The notes under the pieces are model-generated. The model made no database searches and was not told where the DNA came from. It was given only the letters and a program-made list of their open reading frames with translations. The translations under genes were made by a program, and so were the position numbers. Of a stretch of DNA of 64,000 nt, positions 16,526-23,335 are shown one piece after another. The stretch lies in assembly GCF_000982825.1 (NCBI RefSeq), contig NZ_CP011047.1, positions 3,534,001 to 3,598,000 of the forward strand, given 5' to 3'. The DNA is from Cronobacter sakazakii. GTDB taxonomy: Bacteria > Pseudomonadota > Gammaproteobacteria > Enterobacterales > Enterobacteriaceae. The stretch's first letter is position 1, and each line of letters begins with the position of its first letter.

Positions 16526-17386
16526 ATGTGGCATGCCATTACGCGTTTGTTAAACGAACAGCTGGGCGCCGGTGAAATCAGCCAGCGAACCGAACTGCCG
16601 GGCGGTGAAATTCACGCCGCATGGCGAATCGACTGGGCCGGGCGCGCGATCTTCGTGAAATGCGACGATTCGACGCTGCTGCCCTGCTTTACCGCCGAAG
16701 CCGATCAGCTCAACCTGCTGGCGCGCAGTAAAACGGTCACAGTGCCGGAAGTGCTTGGCGTCGGCAGCGACCGCGAATATAGCTTTCTTCTGCTGGAATA
16801 TCTGCCGCCAAAACCGCTTGATGCGCACAATGCCTTTCTGCTCGGTCAGCAACTGGCGCGCCTGCACCAGTGGAGCGAGCAACCACAATACGGGCTCGAT
16901 TACGACAACCACCTCTCTACCACGCCACAGCCGAACGCCTGGCAGCGCCGCTGGGCGAGTTTTTTCGCCGAGCAGCGCATCGGCTGGCAGCTGGAGCTGG
17001 CCGCGGAAAAAGGTATGGAGTTCGGCGATATCGACAGGATCGTGGATGCGGTCCATCAGCAACTGGTTTCGCACCAGCCCGCGCCTTCACTGCTGCACGG
17101 CGATTTGTGGTCCGGCAACTGCGCGCTGGGGCCGGACGGGCCCTATATTTTCGACCCGGCCTGCTACTGGGGCGATCGCGAATGCGATCTGGCGATGCTG
17201 CCGCTGCACCCGGAACAGCCGCCGCAGATTTATGACGGCTATCAGTCGGTGCTACCGCTGCCCGCCGGCTTTCTTGAGCGCCAGCCGCTTTATCAACTCT
17301 ATACCCTGCTAAACCGCGCCACGCTCTTTGGCGGTCAGCATCTGGTTGCCGCACAGCAGGCGTTAACCCGCGTTCTGGGCATATGA
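16526..17386 (+). CDS. yniA: Fructosamine kinase family protein YniA
   Basis: A 286-residue kinase-like protein of the fructosamine/ketosamine-3-kinase family, presumed to act on glycated amines or sugars. Visible features are the Lys-containing strand FVKCDDS, the hinge LLLEYLPPKP, the catalytic loop LLHGDLWSGNCAL (Brenner-type HGD..S.N) and the metal site IFDPACYWGDRECDLAM. GGGAGAG lies before the ATG. It closes a run pfkB-ydiZ-yniA and converges with yniB. Confidence 0.95.
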   Translation: MWHAITRLLNEQLGAGEISQRTELPGGEIHAAWRIDWAGRAIFVKCDDSTLLPCFTAEADQLNLLARSKTVTVPEVLGVGSDREYSFLLLEYLPPKPLDAHNAFLLGQQLARLHQWSEQPQYGLDYDNHLSTTPQPNAWQRRWASFFAEQRIGWQLELAAEKGMEFGDIDRIVDAVHQQLVSHQPAPSLLHGDLWSGNCALGPDGPYIFDPACYWGDRECDLAMLPLHPEQPPQIYDGYQSVLPLPAGFLERQPLYQLYTLLNRATLFGGQHLVAAQQALTRVLGI

Positions 17387-17412
17387 TAAAAGCGCGCCGC
17401 AGCGCGCGCGTT
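17387..17412. terminator. Shared hairpin between yniA and yniB
   Basis: GCGCGC-CGCA-GCGCGC followed by GTTTAC, located between the convergent stops of yniA and yniB. The T run is short, so terminator strength is uncertain. Confidence 0.5.
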
Positions 17413-17948
17413 TACAGGAACCCGAGCAGGGAGAAGAACACGTAGCCCAGCACCAGCACAATCACCGGCAGGATATAAAGCGGGAAGATTTGCAGGAAAA
17501 TGGTATGCCGCGGCACCACGATGCGTGATTCCAGCGCCTCGCGGCTCAGCCCTTCTTCGCCTTTGGCGCTCTCCAGAATCAGGCTGTCTTCAACATGCTC
17601 ACGCAGAAAACGCGCCTGGCGACACATCCGCGCGCCCGACGCCTGTAACGCCAGACCAACAAAAATCAAAATATAGATTATCCAGAAGCTGATATTCGCG
17701 TGACGCGTGAAATCGGGTTGCGGAGAGTTGTACCAGAAGACATTCAGGAACGGCGTATTAAAGCGCACCATTTCAATCATCACATGGGCGAAATCCATCA
17801 TCACGGCGTTAATGCCCGGCTGCTTTTCGCTGTGCTGATACATAAATTTCAGCACGGAGATAATGGTGGAGAGCGTGGCAGGAATGAAAATCACCCATCC
17901 GGCGATGCGTTTTAAGACACCAATGCGTCCAGCTTGTTGATACGTCAT
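17412..17948 (-). CDS. yniB: Inner-membrane protein YniB
   Basis: A 178-residue integral membrane protein matching E. coli YniB in size and position. Hydrophobic segments lie near residues 14-33 (GWVIFIPATLSTIISVLKF), 86-105 (IIYILIFVGLALQ) and 155-178 (FPLYILPVIVLVLGYVFFSLL). No transport or enzymatic motif is apparent and function is unknown. It is convergent with yniA and divergent from yniC. Confidence 0.92.
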   Translation of the reverse strand: MTYQQAGRIGVLKRIAGWVIFIPATLSTIISVLKFMYQHSEKQPGINAVMMDFAHVMIEMVRFNTPFLNVFWYNSPQPDFTRHANISFWIIYILIFVGLALQASGARMCRQARFLREHVEDSLILESAKGEEGLSREALESRIVVPRHTIFLQIFPLYILPVIVLVLGYVFFSLLGFL

Positions 17949-18106
17949 GCTTTCCCCTTGATAGCGACGCGACAGATTGGCCTAAGTTTACCCTGTGAAG
18001 CGCCTTTTCGCCTGAACTTTCCGGCACATGGCCTGAAAGCGGTAGCCATAATGCGTTTTTCCGGCTATTGATTAACCTTTCCCGCGTAAAAAGAAGGAGT
18101 GACATG

Positions 18107-18775
18107 ATGTCTTCGCCGCGACAGATCCTCGCCGCTATTTTTGATATGGATGGTTTACTGATTGACTCTGAACCGCTCTGGGACCAGGCGGAGCTCGAAG
18201 TCATGGCGACGCTCGGGGTCGATACCTCCCGCCGCCACGAGCTGCCCGATACGCTGGGCCTGCGCATCGATCTGGTGGTAGCGCTGTGGTTCGCGCAGCA
18301 GCCGTGGAACGGGCCGTCACTGGATGAAGTGACGCAGCGCATTATTACTCGCGCCATGACGCTGGTGGAAGAAAAACGCCCGCTGCTGCCGGGCGTGGCT
18401 GACGTGATTGCGCTCTGTAAAGCGCAGGGGCTGAAGGTCGGCCTCGCCTCCGCCTCGCCGCTGCGGATGCTGGAGCGCGTACTGACGCTGTTTGATCTGC
18501 GCGAGCAGTTTGACGCGCTCGCTTCCGCTGAACACCTGCCTTACAGCAAACCGCACCCGCAGGTCTACCTGGATGCGGCGGCAAAGCTTGGCGTCGATCC
18601 GCTCTGCTGCGTGACGCTTGAGGATTCCGTTAACGGCATGGTCGCCACCAAAGCGGCGCGTATGCGCTCCATTGTGGTTCCGGCTGAAGAGAACCGCAGC
18701 GACGCGCGCTGGGCGCTCGCCAACGTGCGTCTGAACTCGCTGACCGAGCTTGAGCCCTGGCATCTGAAAGGCTAA
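18107..18775 (+). CDS. yniC: 2-deoxyglucose-6-phosphate / hexitol phosphatase YniC (HAD family)
   Basis: A haloacid-dehalogenase phosphatase (also named HxpB in E. coli) that dephosphorylates sugar and hexitol phosphates such as 2-deoxyglucose 6-phosphate. 222 residues from ATG 18107; an ATG one codon upstream (18104) is too close to the AAGGAG site. HAD motif I is FDMDGLLIDSE (both Asp), motif II SAS in GLASASPL, motif III Lys in SKPHPQVYL and motif IV EDSVNG. Divergent from yniB, own terminator. Confidence 0.96.
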   Translation: MSSPRQILAAIFDMDGLLIDSEPLWDQAELEVMATLGVDTSRRHELPDTLGLRIDLVVALWFAQQPWNGPSLDEVTQRIITRAMTLVEEKRPLLPGVADVIALCKAQGLKVGLASASPLRMLERVLTLFDLREQFDALASAEHLPYSKPHPQVYLDAAAKLGVDPLCCVTLEDSVNGMVATKAARMRSIVVPAEENRSDARWALANVRLNSLTELEPWHLKG

Positions 18776-18786
18776 GCCCCTTATCG

Positions 18787-18815
18787 CCGCTGCCGCCCGG
18801 CAGCGGTTTTCAGCT
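18787..18815 (+). terminator. Terminator of yniC
   Basis: CCGCTGCC-GCCC-GGCAGCGG followed by TTTTCAGCTTTT, 11 nt after the yniC stop. Confidence 0.88.
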
Positions 18816-18848
18816 TTTGTTCCAAAAAATACCACCCGCCGTCATATT

Positions 18849-18867
18849 TTTAAAACGCAGTTTCATT
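18849..18867 (+). promoter_or_regulatory. KdgR-type operator upstream of kduD
   Basis: TTTAAAACGCAGTTTCATT matches 17 of 19 positions of the pectinolysis regulator consensus AATRAAAYNYNRTTTYAYT. It lies 96-114 nt before the kduD start. The link between KdgR and kduD is known from pectinolytic and other enteric bacteria; binding here is inferred. Confidence 0.65.
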
Positions 18868-18962
18868 TAGCTTTGTTTTTTCTGCTGGCGACTCCTATCA
18901 TTGCTCTGAATGCGAAAGGGACTTTCCCTGCGCCGCAATGATGAGTCAAAGAGGAACGGAAC

Positions 18963-19718
18963 ATGCTGGAGACATTCTCGCTTGCCGGAAAAGTGGCGAT
19001 GGTAACCGGTTGCAATACCGGGCTTGGGCAAGGCATGGCGCTTGGGCTCGCCGCCGCCGGATGCGATATCGCAGGCATCAGCCGCCGTCCTGCGCGGGAG
19101 ACCGCCGCGAAAGTCCACGCGCTGGGCCGCCGTTTTGTCGCGATTGACGCGGATTTAGCCACGGCACCGGTACAGCCGCTCGTCACCGAGGCCGTCGACG
19201 CGCTGGGGCGTATCGATATTCTGGTCAACAACGCCGGGATCATCCGGCGGGACGACGCGCTCGATTTCAGCGAAAAAGACTGGGACGACGTGATGGATCT
19301 CAACCTGAAGGCGCTGTTCTTCCTCTCTCAGGCCATTGCCAGGCAGTTCATTGCTCAGGGCAGCGGCGGCAAAATCATTAACGTCGCCTCCATGCTCTCT
19401 TTTCAGGGCGGCATTCGTGTGCCTTCCTACACCGCGTCGAAAAGCGGCGTGCTCGGCCTGACACGGCTGCTCGCCAACGAATGGGCACCGTATGGCATCA
19501 ATGTTAACGGCATCGCACCGGGCTATATGGCGACCAACAATACGCAGGCGCTGCGCGAGGATGCCGAACGCAATGAGGAAATTCTGGCGCGTATTCCGGC
19601 AGGCCGCTGGGGAACGCCGGAAGATTTACAGGGGCCGGTGATTTTTCTCGCCTCAAAGGCATCGGATTATGTGAACGGTTATACCCTGGCGGTGGACGGC
19701 GGCTGGCTCGCCCGCTGA
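18963..19718 (+). CDS. kduD: 2-dehydro-3-deoxy-D-gluconate 5-dehydrogenase (SDR)
   Basis: A short-chain dehydrogenase that reduces 2,5-diketo-3-deoxygluconate to 2-keto-3-deoxygluconate with NADH in hexuronate/pectin breakdown. 251 residues, normal length. Seen: the nucleotide-binding TGCNTGLGQGMA, the NNAG motif, the catalytic Ser in NVASMLSFQGG and YTASKSG (Tyr-x3-Lys), and the C-terminal NGYTLAVDGGW. GAGGAAC precedes the ATG. The usual partner kduI is not adjacent, so this is an orphan copy; a KdgR-type site lies upstream. Confidence 0.92.
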   Translation: MLETFSLAGKVAMVTGCNTGLGQGMALGLAAAGCDIAGISRRPARETAAKVHALGRRFVAIDADLATAPVQPLVTEAVDALGRIDILVNNAGIIRRDDALDFSEKDWDDVMDLNLKALFFLSQAIARQFIAQGSGGKIINVASMLSFQGGIRVPSYTASKSGVLGLTRLLANEWAPYGINVNGIAPGYMATNNTQALREDAERNEEILARIPAGRWGTPEDLQGPVIFLASKASDYVNGYTLAVDGGWLAR

Positions 19719-19800
19719 GCGCAACGCGAGGCGTCATGCGGGCTGCGGTGACAAAGTGTTACACCGTCACCACTTTTTTCTACTGTATAAAAACCCTATA

Positions 19801-19816
19801 CTGGATAGATTGACAG
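19801..19816 (+). promoter_or_regulatory. LexA operator of ydjM
   Basis: CTGGATAGATTGACAG fits the CTG-N10-CAG LexA box and sits 16 nt before the ydjM start. A second half-like TACTGTATAA lies at 19781-19790. The E. coli ydjM gene is an SOS gene. Confidence 0.75.
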
Positions 19817-19831
19817 TTACAGGGTTTTATC

Positions 19832-20422
19832 ATGACGGCGGAAGGCCACCTGCTTTTTTCGATTGCCTGCGCGGTATTTGCCAAAAATGCCGAGCTGACC
19901 CCTGTGCTGGCGCAGGGCGACTGGTGGCATATTGTTCCCTCCGCCATTCTCACCTGCCTGTTGCCGGATATCGATCACCCGAAGTCGTTCCTGGGGCAGC
20001 GGCTAAAGTGGATATCAAAACCCGTGGCACGGATGTTCGGCCACCGGGGGTTTACGCACAGCCTGCTGGCGGTCTTCGGCGGGCTGACGCTGTTTCTTCT
20101 GAAAGTGCCGGAAACCTGGATACTGCCTGCCGATGCCCTGCAAGGGCTGGTGCTTGGCTATCTCAGCCATATTCTCGCCGATATGATAACGCCCGCCGGC
20201 GTGCCGCTATTGTGGCCCTGCCGCTGGCGCTTTCGCCTGCCGTTACTCTACCCGCAAAAAGGCAATCAGCTTGAGCGCGTGTTATGCATGGCGCTCTTTG
20301 TCTGGGCGGTGTGGATGCCGCAAAGCATGACCGATAGCAGCGCAATGAAATGGTCGTCGGCCGCCATTAATTCTCTGCAAAACACCTTTAATCGCTTTAT
20401 TCATCACCAGATGGAACAGTAA
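19832..20422 (+). CDS. ydjM: SOS-regulated inner-membrane metal-dependent hydrolase YdjM
   Basis: A DUF457/YdjM-type membrane protein of 196 residues, related to predicted membrane-bound metal-dependent hydrolases. Histidine and aspartate residues typical of the family are visible near the membrane: AEGHLLFS, LLPDIDHPKS, FGHRGFTHSLL and LSHILADMITPAG. Several hydrophobic segments follow. It has a LexA box directly upstream, so DNA damage should induce it. Actual substrate unknown. Confidence 0.93.
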   Translation: MTAEGHLLFSIACAVFAKNAELTPVLAQGDWWHIVPSAILTCLLPDIDHPKSFLGQRLKWISKPVARMFGHRGFTHSLLAVFGGLTLFLLKVPETWILPADALQGLVLGYLSHILADMITPAGVPLLWPCRWRFRLPLLYPQKGNQLERVLCMALFVWAVWMPQSMTDSSAMKWSSAAINSLQNTFNRFIHHQMEQ

Positions 20423-20557
20423 ATAAACTGAAATTGCGTTTTGATATAAACCATTCCATTTGGATATAAGGCTCCCTGTTTTGATTCTGATACCCTTTGC
20501 GGCATAAAGGCATGCCATTTCGGCCGTGCCGGTTATAAAAAAATCAGGAGAACGGGG

Positions 20558-21949
20558 ATGAATCTTCCACTGATAGCGAACGTTGTCGCGTTCGTGGTTC
20601 TGCTGCTGTTGCTGGCGCGCACGCGCCATACGCAGTGGAGCCTGGCAAAAAAAGTATTACTCGGTCTCGCGATGGGCGTGGTATTTGGCCTGGCGCTGCA
20701 CACCATCTATGGTTCTGATAGCGAGACGCTGAAAACCTCCATTCAGTGGTTCAACATTGTCGGCAACGGCTATGTGCAGCTGCTGCAGATGATCGTGATG
20801 CCGCTGGTGTTCGCGATGATCCTGAGCGCCGTGGCGCGTCTGCATAACGCTTCGTCGCTGGGTAAAATCAGCGTGCTGACCATCGGTACGCTGCTGTTTA
20901 CCACGCTTATCGCGGCGCTGGTCGGCGTGCTGGTGACGAATCTCTTCGGCCTGACGGCGGAAGGTCTGGTGCAGGGCAGCGCGGAAACCGCGCGTCTGAA
21001 TGCCATTCAGACTAACTACGCCGGTAAAGTCGCCGATCTGACCGTACCGCAGCTGATCCTCTCTTTCATTCCGAAAAACCCGTTCGCCGACCTCACCGGC
21101 GCGAGCCCGACCTCCATAATCAGCGTGGTGATTTTCGCGGCGTTCCTGGGTGTGGCGGCGCTGAAACTGCTGAAAGATGACGCGCCGAAAGGCGAGCGCG
21201 TACTGGCCGCTATCGACATCCTGCAAAGCTGGGTGATGAAGCTGGTGCGTCTGGTGATGCAGCTGACGCCATACGGCGTGCTGGCGCTGATGACCAAAGT
21301 CGTTGCAGGCTCTAACCTGCAGGACATCATCAAGCTTGGCAGCTTTGTGGTCGCCTCTTATCTGGGTCTCGGCATTATGTTTGTGGTGCACGGTATCCTG
21401 CTGGCCGTGAATGGCGTGAGCCCGCTGCGTTACTTCCGTAAAGTGTGGCCGGTGCTGACGTTTGCCTTCACCAGCCGCTCCAGCGCGGCGAGCATTCCGC
21501 TGAATGTGGAAGCGCAGACGCGTCGTCTGGGCGTGCCGGATTCCATCGCCTCTTTCGCGGCGTCTTTTGGCGCGACGATTGGTCAGAACGGCTGCGCGGG
21601 TCTCTACCCGACCATGCTCGCGGTGATGGTCGCGCCGACGGTCGGTATTAACCCGCTCGATCCGGTGTGGATAGCAACGCTCGTCGGCATCGTGACCTTA
21701 AGCTCCGCCGGTGTGGCAGGCGTGGGCGGCGGTGCGACTTTCGCTGCGCTGATTGTACTGCCAGCGATGGGCCTGCCGGTTACGCTCGTGGCACTGCTGA
21801 TTTCCGTTGAACCTCTGATCGACATGGGCCGTACCGCGCTCAACGTCAGCGGCTCCATGACCGCAGGCACGCTGACCAGCCAGTGGCTGAAGCAGACGGA
21901 TAAAGCCATCCTGAACAGCGATGACGAAGCCGAACTGGCGCACCGTTAA
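20558..21949 (+). CDS. tcyP: L-cystine transporter, dicarboxylate/amino acid:cation symporter family
   Basis: A 463-residue inner-membrane symporter (E. coli YdjN/TcyP) that imports cystine and related sulfur compounds. Eight or more hydrophobic segments, the serine-rich re-entrant loop SRSSAASIPLNVEAQ, the GQNGCAGLYPTMLAVMVA stretch and the DMGRTALNVSGS motif of this family are present. In E. coli the gene depends on CysB; I did not identify a CysB box here. AGGAGAAC precedes the ATG. Monocistronic with its own terminator. Confidence 0.95.
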   Translation: MNLPLIANVVAFVVLLLLLARTRHTQWSLAKKVLLGLAMGVVFGLALHTIYGSDSETLKTSIQWFNIVGNGYVQLLQMIVMPLVFAMILSAVARLHNASSLGKISVLTIGTLLFTTLIAALVGVLVTNLFGLTAEGLVQGSAETARLNAIQTNYAGKVADLTVPQLILSFIPKNPFADLTGASPTSIISVVIFAAFLGVAALKLLKDDAPKGERVLAAIDILQSWVMKLVRLVMQLTPYGVLALMTKVVAGSNLQDIIKLGSFVVASYLGLGIMFVVHGILLAVNGVSPLRYFRKVWPVLTFAFTSRSSAASIPLNVEAQTRRLGVPDSIASFAASFGATIGQNGCAGLYPTMLAVMVAPTVGINPLDPVWIATLVGIVTLSSAGVAGVGGGATFAALIVLPAMGLPVTLVALLISVEPLIDMGRTALNVSGSMTAGTLTSQWLKQTDKAILNSDDEAELAHR

Positions 21950-21972
21950 TCACGTAAAATGATGTTCTTATC

Positions 21973-22002
21973 AACCCCGGCCAGCGCGCCGGGGTTTTCT
22001 TT
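21973..22002 (+). terminator. Terminator of tcyP
   Basis: AACCCCGG-CCAGCGCG-CCGGGGTT followed by TTCTTTTA, 24 nt after the tcyP stop. Confidence 0.88.
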
Positions 22003-22027
22003 TATGGGCATTCAGCGCTGATAAAAA

Positions 22028-22060
22028 CGAAAAAGCCCGCTCTCTGGCGGGCTTTGTTTT
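22028..22060 (-). terminator. Terminator of the higBA operon
   Basis: Minus-strand AAAGCCCGC-CAGAGA-GCGGGCTTT with TTCG after the stem, starting just after the antitoxin stop. Confidence 0.85.
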
Positions 22061-22402
22061 TCAGGCGACATCTTTCTTCTGCGCGTCGCGCCGGGCGATA
22101 AACTCGGCGGCGGGCAGGATACGGCTGAACTCTTCCTGAATGCGCATATCATTTTCCACTTCCCACAGGTCGACAGCCGCCTGCAGGTTAAGCCAGAAGT
22201 CGACAGAGGTGCCGAATGCTTTCGCCAGGCGAAACGCCATATCGGTAGTGAGCTTGCGGTTATTGTTTACCAGTGCGCTTACCGTATTGCGATGGACGCG
22301 GAGCATCTCGGCCACTTCGTTAATTCTGAGACCGAGCGGTTCCAGGTATTCATAAGCGAGGATCTCGCCGGGCGTGGTGGGCTTTCTGGTTGCCTGTTTC
22401 AT
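22061..22402 (-). CDS. higA: HigA-type antitoxin, HTH DNA-binding
   Basis: Antitoxin of a type II toxin-antitoxin pair; it should bind and neutralise the HigB-like toxin and repress the operon. 113 residues from MKQATRKPTTPGEILAYEYL at 22402. The helix-turn-helix of the XRE/HigA family is clear: INEVAEMLRVHRNTVSALVNNNRKLT, then DMAFRLAKAFGTSVDFWLNLQ, the HigA signature. It starts 26 bp after the toxin stop, on the same strand, in the toxin-first order characteristic of hig loci. Confidence 0.92.
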   Translation of the reverse strand: MKQATRKPTTPGEILAYEYLEPLGLRINEVAEMLRVHRNTVSALVNNNRKLTTDMAFRLAKAFGTSVDFWLNLQAAVDLWEVENDMRIQEEFSRILPAAEFIARRDAQKKDVA

Positions 22403-22428
22403 ATGTATTTCCTTAACGTTGCGGCGCG

Positions 22429-22731
22429 TCACATTCGGTAATCATGGGGATCTAAATACAGGTCTTCCGCTTTGCCTTCGACCCACCTGAAAATCAGCCG
22501 GTAGTGATGGTTGACCCGAATCGATGAATACCCCTGCAATTTACCGCTCAGCGCCTCAAACCGGTTGCCAGGCGGCGAGCGGAGATCGAGGTATGAGGTT
22601 GCTGCGTTGATGATGTCGAGCTTACGCGCCAGTGTGTTATGAATCTCTGCCGGAATGTTGCGGTGTGGCGTCGAATACACGAAAAAAGCCGCCAGCCAGG
22701 CGTCACGAAAACTGCCGATATGCTTCTGCAT
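22429..22731 (-). CDS. higB: HigB-type toxin (RelE/ParE fold)
   Basis: A 100-residue protein of the RelE/HigB plasmid-maintenance toxin family, expected to be a ribosome-dependent mRNA endonuclease. Typical features: NTLARKLDIINAATSYLDLRSPPGNRFEALSGKLQGYSSIRVNHHYRLIF, with the basic/aromatic residues RVNHHYRLIF and the C-terminal DPHDYR. It begins just after the gap from cedA and is followed by higA. In E. coli the interval between tcyP and cedA holds another gene instead, suggesting horizontal acquisition. Confidence 0.92.
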   Translation of the reverse strand: MQKHIGSFRDAWLAAFFVYSTPHRNIPAEIHNTLARKLDIINAATSYLDLRSPPGNRFEALSGKLQGYSSIRVNHHYRLIFRWVEGKAEDLYLDPHDYRM

Positions 22732-22811
22732 TCCATTGATACCTCCCTGTTTCTTTCTCGATCATAGTAATGCACTCCCGCACAGTGCGCAAGTGCAGGC
22801 GTGAGGCAAAT

Positions 22812-22836
22812 TAAAACCCGCATGAGCGGGTTTCAT
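22812..22836 (-). terminator. Terminator of cedA
   Basis: Minus-strand AAACCCGC-TCAT-GCGGGTTT followed by TAATTTG, about 60 nt after the cedA stop. Confidence 0.75.
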
Positions 22837-22893
22837 GGGGAGCAGTCGGCGAGCGGTACGACAGCGGCTGCCTGAACGGGCGATAAACTCGCC

Positions 22894-23124
22894 CTATACC
22901 TCATCCTGTTTGAGCTGGTTCGCCCAGCGCTGGGCGGCTTCGGGGCTGCTGAAGGCGGGCGAGCGGCGAAAACGATCCCCGGACATCACAAACGCCACAT
23001 ATTTGCCCTTCAGCACCCAGACATCCTCAAAACCCTCCATGCGATCCGCATGATCCGGCGGAGCCGGCTCCACACGTGGAACATAGCTGATAACGGGACG
23101 ATTCTGATGACGAAGTGGTTTCAT
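22894..23124 (-). CDS. cedA: Cell division activator CedA
   Basis: A small DNA-binding protein described in E. coli as a modulator of cell division after over-replication, and later as an RNA polymerase-interacting factor. 76 residues from MKPLRHQNRPVISYVPRVEP at 23124; an in-frame GTG five codons upstream is possible. The conserved middle FEDVWVLKGKYVAFVMSG and the C-terminal SPEAAQRWANQL match the family. It lies next to katE, divergent, as in E. coli. Confidence 0.92.
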   Translation of the reverse strand: MKPLRHQNRPVISYVPRVEPAPPDHADRMEGFEDVWVLKGKYVAFVMSGDRFRRSPAFSSPEAAQRWANQLKQDEV

Positions 23125-23265
23125 AAGCGTCGGATTCACTGGCTGAAAACAAAAGATAAACCACTATGATAGCGGATCGGACGGCTCTGCGTCGCATCCT
23201 GCGTGCGCTGTACCGTTCATTTGCCGCTTTTTGCGCCGTCGCCTTTTCCGCAAGAACTTCAGTGC

Positions 23266-23278
23266 TGTTCTATAGTTA
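23266..23278 (+). promoter_or_regulatory. Probable RpoS-type -10 of katE
   Basis: TGTTCTATAGTTA at 23266-23278 contains C-TATAGT, close to the sigma-S preferred CTATACT, about 60 nt before the katE start. E. coli katE is a classic RpoS gene. No convincing -35 was needed or found. Confidence 0.5.
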
Positions 23279-23335
23279 CCTTACATTTCATGCAGCCATC
23301 CGGTTGCTTAAGAAAAAGGAAAGGAGATGAGTTCA

